Shown piece after piece: positions 28,238-35,127 of a stretch of 64,000 nucleotides of DNA. Both the position numbers and the translations under genes were made by a program. The stretch comes from Roseburia_C sp900315735 (GTDB lineage Bacteria > Bacillota > Clostridia > Lachnospirales > Lachnospiraceae): assembly GCA_052118425.1 (NCBI GenBank), contig JBQKHF010000008.1; one strand, 5' to 3'. The notes under the pieces are model-generated. The model did not search any database, was not told the DNA's origin, and was given only the letters and a program-made list of their open reading frames with translations. Numbering within the stretch: position 1 is the stretch's first letter; each line of letters begins with the position of its first letter.

Positions 28238-29326
28238 GTGTATAATTTATCGAGCCAGTTGTTAGAACAGTATCCGTTTGAGGTAACCGCCGTCCAGAAA
28301 GGAAGAGGAACCTATATCTGCACGACATCAGAGGGTGGGAAAATAATAATTGGACCTTTTCGCGGGTCAAAAGGCAGAGCGGAAGCTTTAGAACATATTT
28401 TACTTCGTCTGAAAGAAAATGGAATAGAAGCAGATGAAATCGTACATACCAGGGAAAGAGAAATCTTAGTTCAGGAAGTGGATGAAACCTGGTACTATGC
28501 CAGAAAATATATTGAGGGCAGGGAGTGCGAGACCAGGAGCCGGGATGATGTTCTTGCTGCAGTCGGGGAACTGGCAAAGCTGCATCTTGCTCTGCAGGAG
28601 GTGCAGGATGAAAATTTAAAAACCGGCGGACAGGATTATGCCATGGAAGTATTCCGGCACAACCGGGAACTTAAAAAAGTGCGCAATTACATTCATGGAA
28701 AGCATAAAAAGAATGAATTTGAAATGATATTTATGCGCAACTATGAGCCATTTTTAACGCAGGCACTGGACGTGGAACGGCGGTTGATGAAACAGAATCA
28801 GAGTGGACAGCAGAACCAGACCGGACAGCAGAACCAGACCGGACAGCAGAATCAGAGCGGACAGCAGAACCAGAGCGAGCTGCAGCGGCAGACCGAAGAA
28901 CAGAAAACGGTCGGGCAGAAAGTAGCCATGTATGGAATCTGCCATGGAGACTTCAACCAGCATAATGTATTATTTGCCCGTGGCAAAATCATAATTACAA
29001 ATTTTGAACAGGCACATTATGATGTACTGGTGGGGGATCTGGCACATTTCTTACGGAAACTGATGGAAAAACATAATTTTAATATCGGTCTGGCAACGGA
29101 TATGCTGGCAGCATACGAAAAGAAACGAAAGTTAATGCCGGAAGAATGGGAGCAGCTCTATGTAAGAATGGCATATCCGCAGAAGTTCTGGAAAGTGGCA
29201 AATCACTACTTCAATGCCAATAAAGCATGGGTGTCCGGCAGGGATATTGAGAAGTTGAACCGGGTCATCGAACAGGAAGAAATTCGCCAGCAGTTTTTAA
29301 GAATGTTATTTTATTTTGTGCAATAA
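28238..29326 (+). CDS. CotS-like spore coat/kinase-fold protein
   Basis: Member of the CotS/aminoglycoside-phosphotransferase fold found on clostridial and Bacillus spores. The catalytic-loop motif HGDFNQHNVLF is present, but the later metal site reads ITNFEQA, where kinases have IDFE, so catalysis is doubtful. GTG 28238 is chosen because GGAGGGG lies 6-9 bases upstream; an ATG at 28184 overlapping cca lacks a ribosome site. A perfect hairpin (CGCATAAA/TTTATGCG, about 28196-28213) lies between the two. A Gln/Asn-rich tandem repeat breaks the fold at about residues 186-215. Confidence 0.8.
   Translation: MYNLSSQLLEQYPFEVTAVQKGRGTYICTTSEGGKIIIGPFRGSKGRAEALEHILLRLKENGIEADEIVHTREREILVQEVDETWYYARKYIEGRECETRSRDDVLAAVGELAKLHLALQEVQDENLKTGGQDYAMEVFRHNRELKKVRNYIHGKHKKNEFEMIFMRNYEPFLTQALDVERRLMKQNQSGQQNQTGQQNQTGQQNQSGQQNQSELQRQTEEQKTVGQKVAMYGICHGDFNQHNVLFARGKIIITNFEQAHYDVLVGDLAHFLRKLMEKHNFNIGLATDMLAAYEKKRKLMPEEWEQLYVRMAYPQKFWKVANHYFNANKAWVSGRDIEKLNRVIEQEEIRQQFLRMLFYFVQ
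28793..28882 (+). repeat. 18-bp in-frame tandem repeat inside the CotS-like gene
   Basis: Five units of 18 bases (type CAGAAYCAGASYGGACAG, the last one diverged) encode repeated QNQ(S/T)GQ. Whole-codon units keep the frame when their number changes, so length may vary between strains. Confidence 0.85.
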
Positions 29327-29393
29327 TCATGTATAATCAAGTACAGGCAATTGCCGGAAGGGAAAGAGGATACAGGAGAAAAAGAGGTGCAAA

Positions 29394-30713
29394 ATGAAAC
29401 AATCAGGAAAGCACTGGCTGTTTGCGTTGGTTATTTTCACAATACTTGTAGGCTTAAGTGGTTGTGGAAAAAAAGACGATGGGCCTGTCAGCATGAAAGG
29501 CTATGCATCAGGCATTGAGACAGCAACGGAGGAAGAGACGCAGGTAGAGGAAAGAAGCCTGTATACAGTAAGTGGTGTTGATACAACACTTTCAACAATG
29601 ACATTTCTGAATATTGACACGGGACGCTATGAACAGTATTCTTATACAGACGGAACAATTTTTAAAGACAGACATGGAAGTCTGATTTCGGCAGCATCCA
29701 TGGTACCGGGAAAAGTAGTTACTTTAACACTCCGGGACAAAGATTTGATATTAGATAAGGTGGAACAGTCGGCAGATGCATGGGAGATGGATGACATTGG
29801 AAAATTCTCCTATGATGAGGAAAATCAGATTTTTACCATAGGAAGTACAAAGTATTCTTATAATGAAGAGTTACAGATATTTTCCGGGGATACTGCCATA
29901 GAGCTGTCTGAGATAACCGGGCAGGATACCCTTCGGATACAGGGCATTGACCGGAAAGTATTATCCGTATCCGTCACAACAGGACATGGAGTCATCCAGC
30001 TTGTGAATACACAGGCGTTAGAGGGCGGCTGGTTAAGCCTGAACCATAAGAGTTATTATAAGATAACGGAAAATATGCAGTTGGAGGTGCCGGAAGGAAC
30101 CTATGAATTAACCGTTGCCGGCAATGGCTACGGCGGTTCGACAGAGGTTGCCGTAACAAGGGATGAACAGACTTCGGTGGACGTAGATTCCATAAAAGGT
30201 GAGGATCCGAAATACTGTACTTTAACCTTTGCAGTTGATGTTGCGGGCGCTTTGATGTATATTGATGGTAGTCAGGTTGATTATACACAGCCGTTACAGT
30301 TACAGTATGGCATTCATTCCATACAGATTACTGCGGATGGCTATGATACCTGGTCGAAGCGGTTATATGTAAATTCACCGGAAGCACAGATAGAGATTGC
30401 ATTGTCGGGCGATGATACAGGAAGCACAGAGACAGAGCCGACGGAAGCAGCTGCCGGAAATGAAGAAGATACAACTGTGGAGCATAAGCATTCTGACAGT
30501 ACATCAGGTTCAAACAGCACCACAGGCTCTACCGGTTCAACAACTTCAGGCAGTACATCGAATTCCAGCGGAACCAACAGTTCCAGCGGAAGTTCATCCA
30601 GTGATTCTGATGCATACAGGAAGGCATTAAGTGAAATTATTGATACATTAACCAGTAACAGTAATTCTTCAACAAATACCTTAAATCAGGTAATTAACAG
30701 TCTGACTAATTAG
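29394..30713 (+). CDS. PEGA-domain lipoprotein
   Basis: A signal peptide with lipobox LSGC anchors the protein outside the membrane. About residues 55-200 are beta-rich, then two PEGA-type segments follow: EVPEGTYELTVAGNGYGG (about 225-260) and a second one ending YGIHSIQITADGYDTWSKRL (about 275-330). The C-terminus is a long Ser/Thr/Gly-rich low-complexity tail, probably unfolded and reaching through the wall. It stands alone with its own terminator. PEGA domains are common in surface proteins; the role here is unknown. Confidence 0.82.
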   Translation: MKQSGKHWLFALVIFTILVGLSGCGKKDDGPVSMKGYASGIETATEEETQVEERSLYTVSGVDTTLSTMTFLNIDTGRYEQYSYTDGTIFKDRHGSLISAASMVPGKVVTLTLRDKDLILDKVEQSADAWEMDDIGKFSYDEENQIFTIGSTKYSYNEELQIFSGDTAIELSEITGQDTLRIQGIDRKVLSVSVTTGHGVIQLVNTQALEGGWLSLNHKSYYKITENMQLEVPEGTYELTVAGNGYGGSTEVAVTRDEQTSVDVDSIKGEDPKYCTLTFAVDVAGALMYIDGSQVDYTQPLQLQYGIHSIQITADGYDTWSKRLYVNSPEAQIEIALSGDDTGSTETEPTEAAAGNEEDTTVEHKHSDSTSGSNSTTGSTGSTTSGSTSNSSGTNSSSGSSSSDSDAYRKALSEIIDTLTSNSNSSTNTLNQVINSLTN

Positions 30714-30736
30714 TGGGAGAAAGAAAGGGCGAGACA

Positions 30737-30768
30737 TCCGAAGAAATCTGCCAGTGGCAGTTTTTTCG
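30737..30768 (+). terminator. Rho-independent terminator after the PEGA gene
   Basis: CTGCC AGT GGCAG followed by six T; outer CCGAA and TTCGG extend the stem. Confidence 0.8.
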
Positions 30769-30805
30769 GTCAACAACATAAATGAAAAGTAGGAGGAAAT
30801 CAGGA

Positions 30806-32542
30806 ATGGGTTACAAGGAAACTTACGAAGCATGGCTTGAGGGAGCATATTTTGATGAAGCAACCAAGGCAGAACTTCAGGCAATCAAAGACAATGACAA
30901 GGAAATTGAAGATCGTTTCTATAAAGATCTTGAGTTTGGTACAGCAGGATTACGTGGGGTGATTGGTGCAGGTACCAACCGCATGAACATCTATACCGTT
31001 CGTAAAGCAACACAGGGTCTTGCAAATTATATTTTAAAGGTAAATGCACAGGATAAAGGTGTGGCAATTGCCTTCGATTCCAGACATATGTCACCGGAAT
31101 TTGCAGATGAGTCCGCACTTTGCCTTGCAGCAAACGGAATCAAAGCATATGTATTTGAGTCATTAAGACCGACACCGGAATTATCCTATGCAGTTCGTAA
31201 ATTAGGATGTACTGCCGGAATTAATATCACAGCAAGCCACAATCCGCCAGAATACAACGGATACAAGGTATACTGGGAGGACGGCGCACAGATTACACCA
31301 CCTCATGATACCGGAATCATGGATGAAGTAAAGAAAGTAACCGATTACAGCACAGTTAAGACCATGTCCTTAGAGGATGCCAAGGCAGCAGGTCTTTACG
31401 AGACCATCGGTGCAGCAATCGATGATGCTTATATTGCAGAGCTTAAGAAACTTGTGGTACATCAGGATGCCATTGATGCAGTAGGCAAAGACCTTAAGAT
31501 TGTATACACACCATTACATGGAACAGGAAATATTCCGGTTCGTCGTGTGTTAAAAGAACTTGGTTTTGAAAATGTATATGTTGTTCCTGAGCAGGAACTT
31601 CCGGACGGAGATTTCCCAACCGTAAGTTATCCAAACCCGGAGGCAGAGGAAGCATTTGCATTGGGACTTGCACTTGGCAAGAAAGTAGATGCAGACTTAA
31701 TCCTTGCAACTGACCCGGATGCAGACCGTCTTGGTGTATATGTAAAGGATTCTAAGACCGGAGAATATCATTCCTTAACCGGAAATATGTCCGGCTGTCT
31801 GATTGGTGATTATATCATCGGACAGAAAAAAGAAATCAACGGCTCCCTGCCTGCAGATGGCGCATTTATCAAATCCATCGTATCTACCAATATGGCAGAT
31901 GCCATTGCAAAATACTATGGCATTCAGTTAATCGAAGTATTAACCGGATTCAAGTTTATCGGTGGCAAAATCTTAGAGTTCGAAAAGACCGGAAAAGGAA
32001 CCTACCTCTTTGGTATGGAAGAAAGCTATGGCTGCCTGACTGGAACCTATGCAAGAGATAAGGATGCAGTGGTAGCATCTATGGCTTTATGTGAAGCTGC
32101 TGCATATTACAAGACCAAGAACATGACACTTTGGGATGCAATGCTTGCCATGTATGAAAAATATGGATATTACAAAGACCATGTTGAGTCCATTACCTTA
32201 AAGGGAATCGAAGGTCTGGCTAAGATTCAGGAAATCATGGATACACTGCGCAGTGAGACTTTAACCGAAATCGGTGGCTATAAAGTAGAAAAAGTACGTG
32301 ATTACAAGAAAGATACCATTACAGATCTTGCAACCGGAGCAGTAACAGCAACCGGACTTCCAAGCTCTAACGTACTTTACTATGAATTAAACGATGCTGC
32401 ATGGTTCTGTGTAAGACCATCCGGAACCGAGCCAAAGGTAAAATTCTACATCGGTGTAAAGGGTTCTTCCATGGAAGAAGCAGAGCAGAAATATGAAGTT
32501 CTTGGAAAGGCAGTTTTGGACAAAATCAACAAAATGTTATAG
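30806..32542 (+). CDS. Phosphoglucomutase / phosphomannomutase
   Basis: Interconverts hexose-1- and hexose-6-phosphates, linking glycogen, mannose and cell-wall precursor use to glycolysis. 578 residues, the size of the Bacillus PgcA group. The active-site Ser is in TASHNPPEYNG (about residue 140), the metal loop is DPDADR (about 300), the sugar-specificity loop is GMEESYG (about 400) and the phosphate loop is RPSGTEPK (about 530). ATG 30806 follows AGGAGG; the earlier ATG at 30782 lacks one. Glucose or mannose preference cannot be read from the sequence. Confidence 0.93.
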   Translation: MGYKETYEAWLEGAYFDEATKAELQAIKDNDKEIEDRFYKDLEFGTAGLRGVIGAGTNRMNIYTVRKATQGLANYILKVNAQDKGVAIAFDSRHMSPEFADESALCLAANGIKAYVFESLRPTPELSYAVRKLGCTAGINITASHNPPEYNGYKVYWEDGAQITPPHDTGIMDEVKKVTDYSTVKTMSLEDAKAAGLYETIGAAIDDAYIAELKKLVVHQDAIDAVGKDLKIVYTPLHGTGNIPVRRVLKELGFENVYVVPEQELPDGDFPTVSYPNPEAEEAFALGLALGKKVDADLILATDPDADRLGVYVKDSKTGEYHSLTGNMSGCLIGDYIIGQKKEINGSLPADGAFIKSIVSTNMADAIAKYYGIQLIEVLTGFKFIGGKILEFEKTGKGTYLFGMEESYGCLTGTYARDKDAVVASMALCEAAAYYKTKNMTLWDAMLAMYEKYGYYKDHVESITLKGIEGLAKIQEIMDTLRSETLTEIGGYKVEKVRDYKKDTITDLATGAVTATGLPSSNVLYYELNDAAWFCVRPSGTEPKVKFYIGVKGSSMEEAEQKYEVLGKAVLDKINKML

Positions 32543-32576
32543 ACCAAATTGTATGCCCTAATTTACCGTATTTTCC

Positions 32577-32605
32577 TTGACAAATAAAGGAAAAACAAGT
32601 ATAAA
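32577..32605 (+). promoter_or_regulatory. SigA-type promoter of the HU gene
   Basis: TTGACA at 32577-32582, a spacer of exactly 17 bases and TATAAA at 32600-32605. About 70 bases of leader precede the HU ATG. Confidence 0.85.
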
Positions 32606-32676
32606 TATATTCGTAGGTAATCTTGGAGAGTGTAGACCTCAAGAAGAATTATAAAATCCAGAGGAGGAATTTTAAC

Positions 32677-32952
32677 ATGAACAAAGCAGAATTAGTATCA
32701 GCTATGGCTGAAAAAACAGCTTTATCTAAAAAAGATGCAGAGGCAGCTTTAAAAGCTTTCACTGATATCGTAGCTGAAGAATTAAAAAAAGGTGAGAAAA
32801 TCCAGTTAGTTGGATTCGGTACTTTCGAAGTATCTGAAAGAGCTGAAAGAACAGGAAGAAACCCACAGAGCGGTAAAGAGATGGTTATTCCAGCTTCTAA
32901 AGCACCTAAGTTCAAAGCAGGAAAAGCTTTAAAAGATTTAATCAATAAATAA
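32677..32952 (+). CDS. hup: HU-type histone-like DNA-binding protein
   Basis: 91-residue nucleoid protein that bends DNA as a dimer. It begins MNKAELVSAMAEKTALSKKDAE and has the signature GFGTFEVSERAERTGRNP (DNA-binding arm) followed by IPASKAPKFKAGKALKDLI. ATG 32677 has GAGGAGG upstream. The gene has its own promoter and terminator. Confidence 0.96.
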   Translation: MNKAELVSAMAEKTALSKKDAEAALKAFTDIVAEELKKGEKIQLVGFGTFEVSERAERTGRNPQSGKEMVIPASKAPKFKAGKALKDLINK

Positions 32953-32975
32953 GTTGATAAAATGATTCTGATTAG

Positions 32976-33019
32976 AGGTGTAACGAAAGTAGAAAACTGC
33001 TTTTGCTACACCTTTTTTT
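32976..33019 (+). terminator. Rho-independent terminator after HU
   Basis: AGGTGTA...AAAGTAG pairs with CTGCTTTTG...TACACCT, followed by seven T. It precedes palindrome copy 3. Confidence 0.9.
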
Positions 33020-33048
33020 ATTGAAATTCGAAGTAGAAAAGAATTTTC

Positions 33049-33524
33049 TATCATTCTATATGCATGAAGACACAGAAACGGAAACTGTTTTTGTGAAACC
33101 AGAATGCTGTAATTGCAGCCCTGATTTTTCCTTTTGTTAATTGAGCCGGTCTTTCCAATGTTTGACAAAATGCGGTGGGTGTTCGCCTGCATGCGGATAC
33201 ATAAACGAGACGGTTAGGGTGGCTTGCATTCTGCATAGCAACCGGCAACGCTGACACAGGGATGTGTCAGCGAGGCGCAATTGGAGCAGGGATGTGACTT
33301 TGCGCCGGTTGCCGGAATAACCATTTTCTTTAAGCAGAATGCTTAGCCACCCTTGCTGGCGAGTGGTCGTATCCGCAGCAGACGGACAACCGCCGCATTC
33401 CGTCAAAGCAAGCGGAAAGACAGCCTTACATCAAGGAAGAATCAGGGCAGAAATTACAACGCATTCTGATTAGATACAAAAGCCAGTTCCAGTTTCTTTG
33501 CTTCATGGAATATAGAAGGATGGA
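33049..33524 (+). repeat. Giant imperfect palindrome, copy 3 (long form, best preserved)
   Basis: 476 bases between the HU terminator and rqcP. The outer arms pair: TTCTATAT and CATGAAG near 33053-33069 with CTTCATG and ATATAGAA at 33501-33517, then CAGAATGC (33100) with GCATTCTG (33461), and about 34 bases inside these are also near-complementary. Further in, ATGCGGATAC pairs with GTATCCGCA, GGGTGGC (33217) with GCCACCC (33346) and GCATTCTGC with GCAGAATGC. The apical loop holds the GGA-loop module. I see no gene in it. Confidence 0.8.
33242..33315 (+). ncRNA. Two-hairpin GGA-loop module, copy 3 (candidate CsrA-binding RNA)
   Basis: Closing stem CCGGCAAC (33242-33249) pairs perfectly with GTTGCCGG (33308-33315). 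Hairpin 1: GCTGACAC/GTGTCAGC, 8 bp, with loop AGGGAT at 33258-33263; the sequence around the loop, ACAGGGATGT, equals the known best CsrA ligand core. Hairpin 2: GGCGCAA/TTGCGCC, with C-AGGGAT-G at 33287-33294. It lies on the sense strand, 250 bases before rqcP. Confidence 0.55.
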
Positions 33525-33564
33525 CAATGCTCATTCGAATTTCAAAAAGAAAGAAGGTAAGCAA

Positions 33565-33804
33565 ATGAGATTAGACAAATATTTGAAAGTAACCCGCCTG
33601 ATTAAACGCAGAACCGTTGCCAACGAAGCCTGTGACGCCGGACGTGTCACCGTAAATGGCAAACCGGCGAAGGCATCTGTAAATGTAAAAGTAGGCGACA
33701 TCATCGAAATCATGTTTGGTCAGAAGACGGTGAAAGTAGAAGTGGTTGCAATCGCAGATACCACCAAGAAAGAAGAAGCAGGAGAATTATTCCGCTATCT
33801 GTAA
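33565..33804 (+). CDS. rqcP: S4-domain RNA-binding protein, RqcP/YabO family
   Basis: 79 residues, essentially one S4 RNA-binding domain: MRLDKYLKVTRLIKRRTVANEACDAGRVTVNG, then VGDIIEI. In Bacillus the family member binds stalled 50S subunits in ribosome quality control. ATG 33565 with GAAGG upstream is preferred to longer frames. It begins the conserved run rqcP-yabP-yabQ-divIC-spoIIE. Confidence 0.92.
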   Translation: MRLDKYLKVTRLIKRRTVANEACDAGRVTVNGKPAKASVNVKVGDIIEIMFGQKTVKVEVVAIADTTKKEEAGELFRYL

Positions 33805-33885
33805 AAGTGTAAGACGCATAAAAAGAGAAACAGTCTCATATATTTTGAAAAGGACTAACTTTAGGGTAAAGGAGTATGAGGCTGA

Positions 33886-34173
33886 ATGGAAGAATTGAAA
33901 ACAGCAAAAGCACATAAAGTATTGCTGGCAAACCGGAAAAGTGCAAACTTCAGCGGAGTGCTGGATGTGCTTTCTTTTGATGTAAATGAGATTTTACTGG
34001 AAACAGAACAGGGAATGCTTCTGATAAAGGGAAATGACCTTCATGTAAACCGCCTGTCCTTAGAACAGGGGGAAGTGGATGTCACAGGAAAAATTGATGG
34101 CTTAACTTATTCAGATGTAGAAAACTATCACAAAGGTGGCGGAGAATCCTTCTTAGGCAGGTTGTTTAAATGA
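33886..34173 (+). CDS. yabP: Sporulation protein YabP
   Basis: 95 residues with the YabP-type start (HKVLLANRKSANFSGVLDVLSFDVNEILLETEQGMLLIKGNDLHV has this family's pattern) and a small beta-rich fold. It is needed for spore formation in Bacillus. The position between rqcP and yabQ supports the call. The stop overlaps the yabQ start by 4 bases. Confidence 0.92.
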   Translation: MEELKTAKAHKVLLANRKSANFSGVLDVLSFDVNEILLETEQGMLLIKGNDLHVNRLSLEQGEVDVTGKIDGLTYSDVENYHKGGGESFLGRLFK

Positions 34174-34646
34174 TAGAAATCAGCCCGGAAATTTCCGGTG
34201 AAGCACTGCGTTTTCTTCGGTTCATGCTGGCGGGGATTCTGTTAATTTTAGCCTTTGACCTGCTTCGGATTCTGCGCAGGCTGATACCCCATAGAATCGG
34301 GATGGTTGCAGTGGAGGATATGCTATACTGCATCGGCAGTGCCATATTTATATTTATTATGCTCTGCCGGGAAAATGACGGAGCAATCAGAGGCTTTTGC
34401 ATGCTGGGCATGAGTGTGGGGATGTTATTATGCAATTATGCCATCAGTCCCTGGCTGGTAAAGGGAATTGTAAAAGTACTTAAGAAAATACTTCAGATTG
34501 TGGGAAAACCATTGCGGGCAGTATTTCGCATGGTGGCAGTTCCATTACGTTTCCTGAAAGGAAAAACCAGAAGATTATTACGAAAATTACAAAAAGCGTT
34601 GAAAAAAATCCGTAAAACCATTAGAATGGTATTATGTAAACTATAG
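34170..34646 (+). CDS. yabQ: Spore cortex membrane protein YabQ
   Basis: 158 residues with three to four hydrophobic segments (about 10-28, 43-66, 72-92) and a very basic C-terminal tail. YabQ in Bacillus is a membrane protein required for spore cortex formation. The call relies on size, topology and the yabP-yabQ-divIC order. Confidence 0.9.
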   Translation: MIEISPEISGEALRFLRFMLAGILLILAFDLLRILRRLIPHRIGMVAVEDMLYCIGSAIFIFIMLCRENDGAIRGFCMLGMSVGMLLCNYAISPWLVKGIVKVLKKILQIVGKPLRAVFRMVAVPLRFLKGKTRRLLRKLQKALKKIRKTIRMVLCKL

Positions 34647-34654
34647 ATGAGGAA

Positions 34655-34963
34655 ATGAGTATGACCAATCGTCGAAGAAAAAGAAAACAGAAACGAAACG
34701 GAAGAATCTGTATCTCTTTGATTGTAGTGCTGTTTTTGACAATTATGTCAGTTCAAATAGTAAAACTGTATCAAAAAGATCAGGGGGACAGAGAAAGAAT
34801 AAATACGTTGACTGATGCATATGAAGATGAAACTGAGCGTCGTGACCAGTTGAAGGATTACGAAGAATATACCAAGAGTCAGGAATATATCGAAGATCAG
34901 GCGAAGAGCAAGCTGGGGCTGACCCATGACAATGAGATTATCTTCAAGGAAGACAAGAAGTAG
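34655..34963 (+). CDS. divIC: Septum formation initiator, DivIC/FtsB family
   Basis: A short basic N-terminus, one membrane helix (about residues 18-40), a coiled coil (about 42-75) and YIEDQAKSKLGLTHDNEIIFKE, the typical end of DivIC/FtsB. It helps assemble the division septum. Start 34655 and an in-frame ATG at 34661 are both possible; AGGAA sits closer to the usual distance from the second. Confidence 0.9.
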   Translation: MSMTNRRRKRKQKRNGRICISLIVVLFLTIMSVQIVKLYQKDQGDRERINTLTDAYEDETERRDQLKDYEEYTKSQEYIEDQAKSKLGLTHDNEIIFKEDKK

Positions 34964-35056
34964 AACAGCTTCGAAAACACAAAGACCATAGAAAAACTTA
35001 AAATAGACAAACCATTCCGCTTTTTGCCGAAAACTTTTTTGAAATGAGACAACGGT

Positions 35057-35089
35057 TTGACAAAGATTTCGGACAAACATTTCTATAAT
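35057..35089 (+). promoter_or_regulatory. spoIIE promoter with 21-bp spacer, probably Spo0A-activated
   Basis: TTGACA (35057-35062) and TATAAT (35084-35089) are both perfect but separated by 21 bases. The Bacillus subtilis spoIIE promoter has the same unusual spacing and needs Spo0A-P with SigA. Two 6-of-7 matches to the 0A box TGTCGAA are present: TGCCGAA at 35025-35031, and TGTCAAA on the minus strand overlapping the -35. Confidence 0.7.
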
Positions 35090-35127
35090 AGCTTCTGCTG
35101 TCGCAAATGACAGGAGAAGGAGGAACA

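Noticed and set aside
28793..28882. Possible CRISPR-like array
   Set aside because: Units are direct 18-base coding repeats without spacers; no cas genes are present in the window.
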